A stretch of 64,000 nt of DNA from Streptococcus gallolyticus subsp. gallolyticus DSM 16831 (GTDB lineage Bacteria > Bacillota > Bacilli > Lactobacillales > Streptococcaceae): the NCBI RefSeq assembly GCF_002000985.1, contig NZ_CP018822.1, positions 452,001 through 516,000 on the forward strand, given 5' to 3'. Shown in pieces: positions 30,136 to 37,974 of the stretch. The notes under the pieces are model-generated. The model ran no database searches, was not told the DNA's origin, and saw nothing but the letters and a program-made list of their open reading frames with translations. How positions within the stretch are numbered: position 1 is the stretch's first letter; each line of letters starts with the position of its first letter. Both the position numbers and the translations under genes were made by a program.

Positions 30136-31479
30136 ATGTCTTTTAACGATTTTAATTTTAAGCCCTACATTCGTGAGGCGCTTGCAGAGCTTAAATTCAC
30201 AAATCCGACAGAAGTGCAACAAAAGTTAATTCCCGTTGTGCGTTCTGGTCGTGATTTGGTTGGAGAATCTAAAACTGGTTCAGGAAAAACGCACACTTTC
30301 TTGTTGCCGATTTTTGAAAAATTAGATGAAAACAGCAATAATGTTCAGGTGGTTATCACAGCACCAAGTCGTGAGTTGGCAACGCAAATTTATCAAGCAA
30401 CCAAACAAATTGCTGAAAAATCTGAAACAGAAATTCGTGTGGCAAACTACGTTGGTGGTACAGATAAACTACGTCAAATTGAAAAATTGAAATCATCTCA
30501 GCCACACATCGTCATTGGTACACCTGGTCGTATCTATGATTTGGTCAAATCAGGTGATTTGGAAATTTATAAAGCTCATACCTTTGTTGTTGATGAAGCT
30601 GATATGACGCTTGATATGGGATTCCTTGATACAGTGGATAAGATTGCAGGGACATTGCCAAAAGATGTTCAAATTTTGGTTTTCTCAGCGACTATTCCAC
30701 AAAAATTGCAACCCTTCTTGAAAAAATATTTGACAAATCCAGTCATGGAAAAAATCAAGACAACTACTGTTATCGCAGACACAATTGATAATTGGTTGGT
30801 TTCAACTAAGGGACGTGATAAAAATGCGCAAATCTTGGAAATCACTAAAGCCTTAAATCCATATCTTGCCATGATTTTTGTAAACACAAAAGAACGTGCA
30901 GATGAGTTGCATAGCTATCTTGTGTCAAATGGATTGAAAGTGGCAAAAATTCACGGCGATATTCCTCCACGCGAACGTAAACGCACCATGAACCAAATCA
31001 AAAAACTGTCATACGAATACATTGTGGCGACAGATTTGGCAGCGCGTGGGATTGATATTGAAGGAGTTAGTCATGTTATCAATGATGCTATTCCGCAAGA
31101 TTTATCATTCTTTGTGCACCGTGTTGGACGTACAGGACGTAATGGTTTAAATGGTATTGCGATTACGCTTTACAAACCAAGTGACGATTCTGATATTCGT
31201 GAACTTGAAAAAATGGGGATTAAATTTGTCCCTAAAATGCTTAAAAACGGTGAATTTCAAGATACTTACGACCGTGACCGTCGAGCTAACCGCGAAAAAT
31301 CATACCAAAAATTAGATACTGAAATGATTGGTTTGGTTAAAAAGAAAAAGAAAAAAATCAAACCAGGCTATAAGAAAAAAATTCAATGGAAAGTTGATGA
31401 AAAACGCAAACGTGAACGCCGTGCCGCTAATCGTGCCAAAGGACGTGCTGAACGTAAAGCAAGAAAACAAACTTTCTAG
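30136..31479 (+). CDS. DEAD-box ATP-dependent RNA helicase (CshB-like)
   Basis: A 447-residue RNA helicase with all core motifs: Q motif 'FTNPTEVQQKLIP', Walker A 'SKTGSGKT', 'PSRELA', 'GTPGR', Walker B 'VDEADMTLDMG', 'SAT', and in the second lobe 'ATDLAARGIDI' and 'HRVGRTGRNG'. A very basic tail (about residues 395-447, with runs of lysine) should bind RNA. It probably acts in ribosome assembly or mRNA turnover. It is a single gene with its own promoter and terminator. Confidence 0.9.
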   Translation: MSFNDFNFKPYIREALAELKFTNPTEVQQKLIPVVRSGRDLVGESKTGSGKTHTFLLPIFEKLDENSNNVQVVITAPSRELATQIYQATKQIAEKSETEIRVANYVGGTDKLRQIEKLKSSQPHIVIGTPGRIYDLVKSGDLEIYKAHTFVVDEADMTLDMGFLDTVDKIAGTLPKDVQILVFSATIPQKLQPFLKKYLTNPVMEKIKTTTVIADTIDNWLVSTKGRDKNAQILEITKALNPYLAMIFVNTKERADELHSYLVSNGLKVAKIHGDIPPRERKRTMNQIKKLSYEYIVATDLAARGIDIEGVSHVINDAIPQDLSFFVHRVGRTGRNGLNGIAITLYKPSDDSDIRELEKMGIKFVPKMLKNGEFQDTYDRDRRANREKSYQKLDTEMIGLVKKKKKKIKPGYKKKIQWKVDEKRKRERRAANRAKGRAERKARKQTF

Positions 31480-31486
31480 AAAACAG

Positions 31487-31515
31487 AATCCCGAAATAAC
31501 TTCGGGATTTTTATT
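31487..31515 (+). terminator. Intrinsic terminator after helicase
   Basis: AATCCCGAA and TTCGGGATT form a perfect 9-bp stem with an ATAAC loop and T-rich tail. Confidence 0.9.
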
Positions 31516-31664
31516 TTAATCAAGTAGCGCTTGGTTTGCTTTGTCAAGAAATGTGATTTATTTCCTGATAGTTTTTTCTTATCAAGTCCATAGAAAAAAT
31601 GTATTGGGAAAGTGTGGCTAAGTTTGATAGACTGGAAAGGAATTATTAGAAAAGAGGCAGACAA

Positions 31665-32489
31665 ATGAAAAAGAGGAGATTACTATCGTTTGGTTTCTTA
31701 TTTCTGTTGACACTAGTTCTGGCGGCTTGTTCCAATCAATCACAATCAAGTGGTAAAACAGTCATCAAAGTGGCAACAGACTCAGATACAGCACCATTTA
31801 CTTACAAAGAAAATGACACCTTTAAAGGTTACGATATTGATGTGGTGAAAGCCATTTTTAAGGATTCCAAGAAATATAAAGTTGAATTTGTGACAACGGC
31901 GTTTGATTCTATTTTAACAGGAGTAGATGCAGACCGTTACCAAATTGCGGCAAATGACTTTAACTATAATGAAGAACGTGCTGAAAAGTACCTTTTCTCA
32001 GACCCAATTTCTAAATCAAACTATGCCATAACAAGTGCCGAAGGGACAAGTTATGATAGTCTTGATGATTTATCTGGAAAATCAACTGAAGTGATTTCAG
32101 GTTCTAACTATGCTCAAGTTTTAGAAAAATGGAACGATGAAAATCCTGATAAAGAGCCGATTAAGATTAATTACGCTTCTAGCTCAACAGGATTGACAAC
32201 ACGTGTGCAACATATTGAAAATGGGACAATCGACTTTATTTTGTATGATGCGATTTCATCGAATTATCTCGTTGAGGACCAAGGTTTCAATTTGACAGTG
32301 ACCAATGTAACAGATGATATTGGTGGCGAAACAGATGGTTTAGAATACTTGCTATTTGCAGATACAGATGAGGGAGCTAAACTACAAAAATTTGTCAATA
32401 AACGTATCAAAGAGTTAAAAGATGATGGCACATTGTCTGAATTGAGCGAGCAATATTTTGGCGGCGACTTCGTTTCAACAATCGATTAA
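31665..32489 (+). CDS. Amino-acid ABC transporter substrate-binding lipoprotein
   Basis: A 274-residue family 3 solute-binding protein. The signal peptide ends in a lipobox 'LVLAAC' (lipid-modified Cys at about 22). The binding domain starts 'KVATDSDTAPFTYKENDTFKGYDIDVVKAI'. It delivers a polar amino acid to the permease encoded next. The neighbouring thioredoxin reductase makes cystine or a sulfur amino acid a reasonable guess, but the substrate cannot be read from sequence. Confidence 0.88.
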   Translation: MKKRRLLSFGFLFLLTLVLAACSNQSQSSGKTVIKVATDSDTAPFTYKENDTFKGYDIDVVKAIFKDSKKYKVEFVTTAFDSILTGVDADRYQIAANDFNYNEERAEKYLFSDPISKSNYAITSAEGTSYDSLDDLSGKSTEVISGSNYAQVLEKWNDENPDKEPIKINYASSSTGLTTRVQHIENGTIDFILYDAISSNYLVEDQGFNLTVTNVTDDIGGETDGLEYLLFADTDEGAKLQKFVNKRIKELKDDGTLSELSEQYFGGDFVSTID

Positions 32490-32563
32490 AAATGAAAAAG
32501 GAAAAGAAAAGGATTGGTGGTAGGGCTATCGTTATAGCGTAGGATAATAGAAAAGGAGCTCAT

Positions 32564-33367
32564 ATGACTTTAACAACATTAGCAGCTGGCTTGTCTTGGT
32601 ATGATAAGTTGGTTGAAAAAATTCCAGAGGGTCAATTATTCAGTTGGCGAGCGGTTTTTGATGCCATTCCGTCTTTAATAGAACGTTTACCAACAACGCT
32701 TGGCTTAACAATAGCAGGTGCGATATTTGGCTTGTTGTTAGCTTTGCTATTTGCTATCGTGAAAATCAATCGCACAAAGGTTTTGTATCCAATTCAAGCT
32801 GTTTTTGTTAGCTTTTTACGTGGAACACCTATCCTTGTTCAACTCATGTTGACTTACTACGGTATCCCACTTTTCTTGAAATTTCTCAAAATAAGATACG
32901 GTTTTGATTGGAATATCAATGCTATTCCAGCATCTGTTTTTGCGGTAACTGCATTTGCTTTCAATGAAGCGGCATACACTAGCGAAACCATTCGAGCTGC
33001 GATTCAAGCTGTGGATGTCGGAGAAATTGAAGCTGCGCGTAGCTTGGGAATGACCTCCTTTCAAGTTTACCGTCGCGTGATTATTCCAAATGCAGCTGTC
33101 ATTGCAACGCCGACGTTGATTAACAGCTTGATTGGCTTGACGAAGGGAACATCATTGGCATTTAATGCAGGTATTGTTGAAATGTTTGCCCAAGCGCAGA
33201 TTTTAGGTGGTTCGGATTATCGCTATTTTGAACGTTACATTTCAGTTGCGCTTGTTTACTGGGTAATCAGTATTATTATTGAACAAATCGGTCGTCTCAT
33301 TGAAAAACGAATGGACATCGATACGCCTCAATCAAGTCAAAAAGAAGTGGCAGGAGGTATTCGCTGA
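32564..33367 (+). CDS. Amino-acid ABC transporter permease
   Basis: A 267-residue HisM-type permease with about five membrane helices. The coupling-loop motif 'EAARSLGMTSFQVYRRVIIP' (EAA loop) is clear. It starts after an AAAGGAG site, and its stop overlaps the ATPase ATG (TGATG). It works with the lipoprotein and ATPase on either side. Confidence 0.9.
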   Translation: MTLTTLAAGLSWYDKLVEKIPEGQLFSWRAVFDAIPSLIERLPTTLGLTIAGAIFGLLLALLFAIVKINRTKVLYPIQAVFVSFLRGTPILVQLMLTYYGIPLFLKFLKIRYGFDWNINAIPASVFAVTAFAFNEAAYTSETIRAAIQAVDVGEIEAARSLGMTSFQVYRRVIIPNAAVIATPTLINSLIGLTKGTSLAFNAGIVEMFAQAQILGGSDYRYFERYISVALVYWVISIIIEQIGRLIEKRMDIDTPQSSQKEVAGGIR

Positions 33368-34110
33368 TGATTAAAATTACAAATTTAACCAAAGAATTTT
33401 CAGGGCAAAAAGTTTTAGACGGTTTGGATGTTGATATTCAAAAGGGAGAAGTTCTAGCTCTTGTCGGTGCTTCAGGTGCAGGAAAATCAACGTTCTTGCG
33501 TAGTCTAAATTATTTAGAAAAACCTGATTTTGGCAGCATTGCCATTGATGATTTCAAGGTTGATTTTCAGACGATTTCTAAGGAAGATGTCCTTGTTTTA
33601 CGTCGTAAATTAGCCATGGTTTTCCAACAATTTAATCTCTTTGAACGTCGAACAGCCCTTGAAAATGTCAAAGAAGGTTTAAAAATTGTTAAGAAGCTTC
33701 CAGATAGTGAAGCAACAAAAATTGCGAAAGAAGAATTAGCTAAGGTTGGTTTGTCTGACCGTGAAAATCATTATCCACGTCATTTGTCAGGTGGGCAAAA
33801 ACAACGGGTGGCTTTAGCACGTGCTTTGGCAATGAAACCAGACGTCCTCTTGCTTGATGAACCCACTTCGGCGCTTGACCCAGAGCTTGTCGGCGAAGTT
33901 GAAAAATCAATTGCGGATGCCGCTAAAGCAGGGCAAACCATGGTTTTGGTTAGCCATGACATGAACTTTGTTTATCAAGTGGCAGACAAGGTCTTATTCC
34001 TTGATAAGGGACATATCCTTGAAGCTGGCAAACCAGATGACGTTTTCAATCATCCAAAAGAAGCCAGAACCAAAGAATTCTTCGCAAACTATACAAAAAC
34101 GTATATTTAA
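33367..34110 (+). CDS. Amino-acid ABC transporter ATP-binding protein
   Basis: A 247-residue polar-amino-acid-type ATPase. Walker A 'GASGAGKST', Q-loop 'VFQQFNLF', signature 'LSGGQKQRVALARAL', Walker B 'VLLLDEPTSALDPE' and switch 'VSHD' are intact. The first codon overlaps the permease stop, giving tight coupling. Confidence 0.93.
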   Translation: MIKITNLTKEFSGQKVLDGLDVDIQKGEVLALVGASGAGKSTFLRSLNYLEKPDFGSIAIDDFKVDFQTISKEDVLVLRRKLAMVFQQFNLFERRTALENVKEGLKIVKKLPDSEATKIAKEELAKVGLSDRENHYPRHLSGGQKQRVALARALAMKPDVLLLDEPTSALDPELVGEVEKSIADAAKAGQTMVLVSHDMNFVYQVADKVLFLDKGHILEAGKPDDVFNHPKEARTKEFFANYTKTYI

Positions 34111-34121
34111 CCACTGACTTT

Positions 34122-34130
34122 TGTTATAAT
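34122..34130 (+). promoter_or_regulatory. Extended -10 element overlapping the ABC terminator
   Basis: TGTTATAAT directly precedes the hairpin that ends the ABC operon. Transcription would start inside the hairpin, giving a separate transcript for the DUF4059 gene and possibly trxB. Confidence 0.5.
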
Positions 34131-34132
34131 AA

Positions 34133-34160
34133 GAGCTGAGAGACTTTTTCAGCTCTTTTT
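34133..34160 (+). terminator. Intrinsic terminator after the ABC operon
   Basis: GAGCTGA and TCAGCTC pair around a 9-nt loop, followed by TTTTT. Confidence 0.8.
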
Positions 34161-34200
34161 AGAGTGATAAAGCAAAAACTGATTTAAGTATAGGTGACGT

Positions 34201-34425
34201 ATGTTTTTAGAAATTTTTAGTCTTTATATCAAAGGACTTCTATTAGCCATTGTTTTTGTTTTCTTAGTTGGTATCATTTGGAATTTTTGGCGTGCTGCCC
34301 GTAAATTGGACAAAACAGCCAAAGAACGCCAAGCCTTTTTATATGATGTGTTAATGATGTCAATCATGACTATCCCAGTTTTGTCCTTTGCATTTATGGC
34401 GATTTTATTAATGTTCAAAGCGTAA
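34201..34425 (+). CDS. DUF4059 small membrane protein
   Basis: A 74-residue protein with two membrane helices (about residues 8-30 and 48-72) joined by a basic loop 'WRAARKLDKTAKERQ'. It matches the small DUF4059 proteins that sit between an amino-acid ABC transporter and trxB in streptococci. The function is unknown. It lies 63 bases before trxB. Confidence 0.75.
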   Translation: MFLEIFSLYIKGLLLAIVFVFLVGIIWNFWRAARKLDKTAKERQAFLYDVLMMSIMTIPVLSFAFMAILLMFKA

Positions 34426-34488
34426 TAATTGCAATTTTAATACCTGATTGCTACAATGAAAAAATAATCGAGATATTGAGGTGACTAA

Positions 34489-35403
34489 ATGTACGATACA
34501 TTAATTATCGGCTCAGGTCCTGCGGGTATGACTGCGGGGCTTTATGCCGCTAGATCTAATTTGAAAGTTGGTATTATTGAACAAGGAGCCCCTGGTGGAC
34601 AAATGAATAATACCTCAGAAATCGAAAATTACCCAGGGTATGACCATATTTCAGGACCAGAATTGTCAATGAATATGCATGCGCCGCTTGAAAAATTTGG
34701 TGTTGAAAATATTTACGGTATTGTGAAATCTATCGAGGATGCTGGCGATGTGAAACGTGTCATCACTGAAGACGCTAGCTACGAAGCAAAAACAATTATT
34801 TTAGCGACTGGTGCTAAATACCGCACTCTTGACGTACCTGGTGAAGAAGAATACACAAGCCGCGGCGTTTCTTACTGTGCTGTCTGTGACGGTGCTTTTT
34901 TCCGTAATCAAGATTTATTAGTTGTCGGTGGTGGGGATTCAGCAGTCGAAGAAGCTGTATATCTCACACAATTTGCCAAATCTGTAACGATTATTCATCG
35001 CCGTGATGAATTGCGCGCTCAAAAGATTTTGCAAGATCGTGCCTTTGCTAACGACAAAATCAACTTTATCTGGGATTCTGTTGTCAAAGAAATCAAAGGA
35101 ACTGACATTAAAGTCTCTGGTGTAACTGTTGAAAATGTTAAAACTGGTGAGCTTAGCGAACATGAATTTGGTGGTATTTTTATCTACGTTGGGGTTAATC
35201 CAGTAACAAGCATGGTAGCTGACCTTGGCATCACAGATGAAGCTGGTTGGGTGATAACAGACGAACGCATGATGACACCAAAAGCAGGCATTTTTGCCAT
35301 TGGAGATGTTCGTCAAAAAGAACTTCGCCAAATCGCAACAGCTGTTGGCGACGGTGCCATTGCTGGACAAGGTGTTTACCAATATATTGAAAATATGACA
35401 TAA
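34489..35403 (+). CDS. trxB: Thioredoxin-disulfide reductase
   Basis: A 304-residue flavoenzyme that reduces thioredoxin with NADPH. The FAD motif is 'IIGSGPAGMTAGLYAARSN', the redox pair is 'CAVC' (about residues 133-136), the NADPH motif is 'VVGGGDSAVEEA' and the C-terminal FAD motif is 'GIFAIGDVR'. It is the last host gene before the prophage. Confidence 0.96.
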   Translation: MYDTLIIGSGPAGMTAGLYAARSNLKVGIIEQGAPGGQMNNTSEIENYPGYDHISGPELSMNMHAPLEKFGVENIYGIVKSIEDAGDVKRVITEDASYEAKTIILATGAKYRTLDVPGEEEYTSRGVSYCAVCDGAFFRNQDLLVVGGGDSAVEEAVYLTQFAKSVTIIHRRDELRAQKILQDRAFANDKINFIWDSVVKEIKGTDIKVSGVTVENVKTGELSEHEFGGIFIYVGVNPVTSMVADLGITDEAGWVITDERMMTPKAGIFAIGDVRQKELRQIATAVGDGAIAGQGVYQYIENMT

Positions 35404-35414
35404 TCACATCATTA

Positions 35415-35445
35415 AAGTCTGAGATGAAAATCTTAGGCTTTTTTA
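35415..35445 (+). terminator. Intrinsic terminator after trxB
   Basis: AAGTCTGAGAT and ATCTTAGGCTT pair with G-U wobble around GAAA, followed by six T residues. It is similar in sequence to the nagA terminator. Confidence 0.8.
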
Positions 35446-35553
35446 GTAGTTGCTAGATTTGTGAGAAAATATGAAAATATTTTTCAGAAAATCAGCTTTT
35501 TTTCAAATCTTTGCGCAAAACCTCACAAAGTTTTAGCCAGTCTGTCGTAATTG

Positions 35554-35562
35554 TGCTATAAT
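35554..35562 (+). promoter_or_regulatory. Orphan host promoter at the left prophage edge
   Basis: TGCTATAAT, a good extended -10, points rightwards into the prophage end, where no plus-strand gene follows. It probably drove the host gene now displaced to the far side of the prophage. Confidence 0.5.
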
Positions 35563-35635
35563 ATAAGCTATTTTGACAAAACGAACTAAACCTTGAAATA
35601 AAGCCTATTTTAAAAGGGTTTTGAATTTATTGAAA

Positions 35636-35696
35636 TAATATTTTTTGGGTATTTTTTGGTATTTTTTGATTTTTTGGCGGGGACAAAGGCGGGGAA
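35636..35696. repeat. T-rich short tandem repeats; probable attL region
   Basis: Three near-copies of ATTTTTTGG-type units are followed by a duplicated GGCGGGGA (35677-35696), immediately downstream of the integrase stop. The left attachment site should lie in or near this stretch. The core cannot be set without the right end. The rest of 35446-35635 holds only the orphan promoter. Confidence 0.4.
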
Positions 35697-35701
35697 TTTT
35701 T

Positions 35702-36862
35702 TTACTTGATTGCACGCAAGAATGAATCAGTAACTTCACCGGCTACCTCGTCTTTAATATGCGTATATTGTTGTGTCATGTAAGATGTTGAATGTCCTAA
35801 AGCTACCGCCATATGCTCGATTGATACACCAGCAATCTGACCTTGTGTAGCAAAAAAGTGTCTCATCATATGAGGTGAAGCGTGAATTTCCGATTCAGCA
35901 CTTACTTTTTTGAAAATGGTAGCGATATGAGAATATTTTATTGGTTCACCTCTTCGTTTCTTGAGGTTTGCTCCCTCATCGACGAAAATAAAATCATTTT
36001 GTCCGAGAATTCTATTGCTTTCTTTGGCGATTCGTCTTGCAAACATCATGGCTTTTTGTAACAATTCTGTCGTCTCTTCGTCAAGCAACACATAACGTTT
36101 TGAGGTTCTTGTTTTCATTCTGCCGCCCTCTGGACGTCTTTCCGTTCTGCTTTCGTCCAAGAATATTCTAAAGCGTCCGTTCACCAAATTTAATGAGCTG
36201 AATTTAATACCTAAAACCTCACTTCGACGCAAGCCGAAATAAGTCAGTCTAGCCATAGTATAATCATAGCTGCTTAATATTTCACGAGCGCATTCGTCCC
36301 AAGCACGAAATTCCTCTAAAGACAATCGTTTCTTTTTAGTAGGAATATTGCTTTTACCAATATAGATTTTCAAAATAGGATTTTTGTCAAGATAACCATT
36401 TACAACAGCGTCAGTTACCATAGCTTCGAAAAGAGCATTGATTTGAATGACAGTAGCTCTTGAATAGCTATTTAATAAACTAGATATATATGCTTCGTAT
36501 TTTGTGCGTTTAATGTCTTTTAATAGCGTAGCACCAAATTGTTTACTAAAATGATGATTGTACCAACTTGTCTTTGTCATAACTGTATCTGGCGCCCAAC
36601 GCCCAGTTTTGATACGATTTTCGCTGTATATCTGCCAGTAATCGTTAACGGTCATGTTTTTACGGGGGTCGTAGTCACCATTTGCGATTTTGTTTTCGAT
36701 TTCAGCAAGTGCCTGTCTGGCTTCAGCGACTGTTTTTAAGCCACTAGCACTCACTTCTGTTTGCTTACCATGTAACTTGAATTTTCGGCGAACGTAGTAG
36801 CGTTTGCCTTTTTTAGTTTCATATGTGTATATATTTGGATATTTTGTCTTATTGTATTTCAT
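35702..36862 (-). CDS. int: Prophage site-specific tyrosine integrase
   Basis: A 386-residue tyrosine recombinase of the phage T12/Tn916-related group. An N-terminal arm-binding domain (about 1-60, 'YVRRKFKLHGKQTEV') and an SAM-like core-binding domain (about 65-165) come first. The catalytic domain has Arg in 'LRRSEVLGI', 'HMMRHFFA' (HxxR) and the nucleophile Tyr in 'TSYMTQQYTHI'. The ATG has AAGGAG close upstream. Being the outermost prophage gene, it marks the left boundary. Confidence 0.93.
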   Translation of the reverse strand: MKYNKTKYPNIYTYETKKGKRYYVRRKFKLHGKQTEVSASGLKTVAEARQALAEIENKIANGDYDPRKNMTVNDYWQIYSENRIKTGRWAPDTVMTKTSWYNHHFSKQFGATLLKDIKRTKYEAYISSLLNSYSRATVIQINALFEAMVTDAVVNGYLDKNPILKIYIGKSNIPTKKKRLSLEEFRAWDECAREILSSYDYTMARLTYFGLRRSEVLGIKFSSLNLVNGRFRIFLDESRTERRPEGGRMKTRTSKRYVLLDEETTELLQKAMMFARRIAKESNRILGQNDFIFVDEGANLKKRRGEPIKYSHIATIFKKVSAESEIHASPHMMRHFFATQGQIAGVSIEHMAVALGHSTSYMTQQYTHIKDEVAGEVTDSFLRAIK

Positions 36863-36883
36863 TTTTTCTCCTTGTTAAAAATT

Positions 36884-36901
36884 AGCTTCTGGACAAGGCT
36901 T
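36884..36901. repeat. 18-bp repeat shared with 43214-43231
   Basis: AGCTTCTGGACAAGGCTT occurs here, 22 bases upstream of the integrase start, and again just after the excisionase-like gene. The 18-bp identity within one prophage suggests a shared protein-binding or recombination site. Confidence 0.6.
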
Positions 36902-36917
36902 TTTAACTTAGAGAACT

Positions 36918-36947
36918 TTGACAATCACCCCCTTAAAATGATAAAAT
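36918..36947 (+). promoter_or_regulatory. Strong promoter divergent from the integrase
   Basis: TTGACA (36918-36923), an 18-bp spacer and TGATAAAAT (TAAAAT 36942-36947). No plus-strand coding gene follows, but a hairpin-plus-terminator RNA does. Confidence 0.75.
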
Positions 36948-36953
36948 AGAATA

Positions 36954-37040
36954 CAAGAAAAGTGCCCATTTAATGGCTCTTTCTTATACTTCCTTTTCCC
37001 TATGTTCAAAGTTTGGCGACGGTGAACATGGGGATTTTTT
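36954..37040 (+). ncRNA. Candidate small RNA of the lysogeny region
   Basis: About 85 nt from the predicted start to a terminator. The first hairpin is AAGAAA...TTTCTT with an inner GCC/GGC (about 36957-36988). A pyrimidine-rich single-stranded linker 'ACTTCCTTTTCCC' comes next. The terminator stem CCTATGTTCA/TGAACATGGG is followed by a run of T residues ending near 37038. The T run is on the plus strand only, so the terminator is not for the convergent NYN gene. There is no ORF with a ribosome binding site. It looks like a trans-acting RNA whose linker could pair with Shine-Dalgarno sequences. Confidence 0.55.
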
Positions 37041-37043
37041 TGT

Positions 37044-37709
37044 TTATTGCTTATAAGCGTTATCACAGGTGCGTAGACCCTCAATGTGAAGGCTTAGACT
37101 ATCTTTTATATGACTACCAAGAGGGTCTAAGACAAAATCAATCCCTTCTCGACGAGCAAGTTTTGCTGCAGGAACAAAGTCACTATCTCCAGCTATCAAT
37201 ACAATTTTATCAACTTGGTGTTTATAAGCTAAAGAAGCTATATCAAGACCTATACGCATATCAACACCTTTTTGTTGCATAGATAAGCTAAAGTCTTTTT
37301 CAGTTAAATCTTCAACAGTTATAGTATTATTTAATAATCTTTTAGTTGAACTTGGTTTTAAATTATAATGTACTGTTCCTTCACTTAATTCACCGAGCCT
37401 AAGAGCAACTTTACGTTTATGGCTCAATTCATTAAAGAAATCCTCAGTCCATGCCTTAGTTTCACTCTTACTAAAATCTATAGTTCTTTTTGATTGAGGA
37501 TGATAAACTTGTTTTGAAATAGGAGGACAGTCATAATAAAAAATTCTGTATAAATCATGACGGACTTCATCACCGTAGTTTGTATCTTTTAGATGCCTAT
37601 TACAATAACTATATAATTCGGTTGCTCTCTGCTTAGCAGTCAAATGTCCTAAGACAGTTGCTGCACGTTTCCTATAAAAGCCACCATCTACCAAAATTGC
37701 TATTTTCAA
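37044..37709 (-). CDS. NYN-domain (PIN-like) ribonuclease family protein
   Basis: A 221-residue protein of the NYN/DUF88 (LabA-like) group, a PIN-fold RNase family. Acidic residues in the right places are D8 in 'ILVDGGFY', D150 and D156 in 'KGVDMRIGLDIA', and D175/D177 in 'IAGDSDFVP'. The start is TTG 37709, with GGAGG 8 bases upstream. It sits in the prophage lysogeny module as likely cargo, behind a structured RNA and a consensus promoter. A role in RNA cleavage during defence or host interference is inferred, not shown. Confidence 0.75.
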   Translation of the reverse strand: MKIAILVDGGFYRKRAATVLGHLTAKQRATELYSYCNRHLKDTNYGDEVRHDLYRIFYYDCPPISKQVYHPQSKRTIDFSKSETKAWTEDFFNELSHKRKVALRLGELSEGTVHYNLKPSSTKRLLNNTITVEDLTEKDFSLSMQQKGVDMRIGLDIASLAYKHQVDKIVLIAGDSDFVPAAKLARREGIDFVLDPLGSHIKDSLSLHIEGLRTCDNAYKQ

Positions 37710-37726
37710 TCTTTATTCCTCCGAAA

Positions 37727-37803
37727 AATACAAAAAGCTCTTGATTTCGGCACTCCCCTTATGGTGGGGGGTCTACTCTCAAGAGCTGAACTAACTTTAT
37801 TGT
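37727..37803 (-). ncRNA. Structured RNA upstream of the NYN gene
   Basis: Starting about 7 bases after a consensus promoter, the transcript folds by a perfect 9-bp stem AGCTCTTGA/TCAAGAGCT (37787-37779 with 37744-37736 on the minus strand). The stem encloses a C4-6/G4 hairpin with an ACCATAA-type loop. U runs follow the closing stem, so it can act as a terminator before the NYN gene. The layout (promoter, small folded RNA, terminator, nuclease) resembles type III toxin-antitoxin and AbiF-type loci. No match to a known RNA family is claimed. Confidence 0.6.
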
Positions 37804-37809
37804 GTATTC

Positions 37810-37838
37810 ATTTTAGAACACTTTAATTTTTTTGTCAA
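37810..37838 (-). promoter_or_regulatory. Consensus promoter for the RNA and NYN gene
   Basis: Minus strand TTGACA, a 17-bp spacer and TAAAAT: near-perfect sigma-A spacing, stronger than most promoters in this prophage. Confidence 0.85.
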
Positions 37839-37857
37839 CTCTTTTGAGTAAAAAACT

Positions 37858-37917
37858 TTATTTTTTCTTAAGTTTTTGTATTAGTTCTTGAACAAGTTCC
37901 CTAAAATTGTTAGTCAT
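37858..37917 (-). CDS. Possible 19-residue peptide
   Basis: ATG 37917 is preceded by AAGGGA at 9 bases and encodes MTNNFRELVQELIQKLKKK, then TAA. The peptide is an amphipathic, lysine-ended helix. It lies just upstream of the NYN promoter. It may be a real micropeptide or chance; the ribosome binding site is the only support. Apart from this ORF and the NYN promoter/RNA, 37710-37974 contains nothing else that I recognise. Confidence 0.3.
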   Translation of the reverse strand: MTNNFRELVQELIQKLKKK

Positions 37918-37974
37918 AAATCAATATCCCTTCTAACTGTTTAGCTTAAAAAGAACATTTGTACGTTGTTAGCT

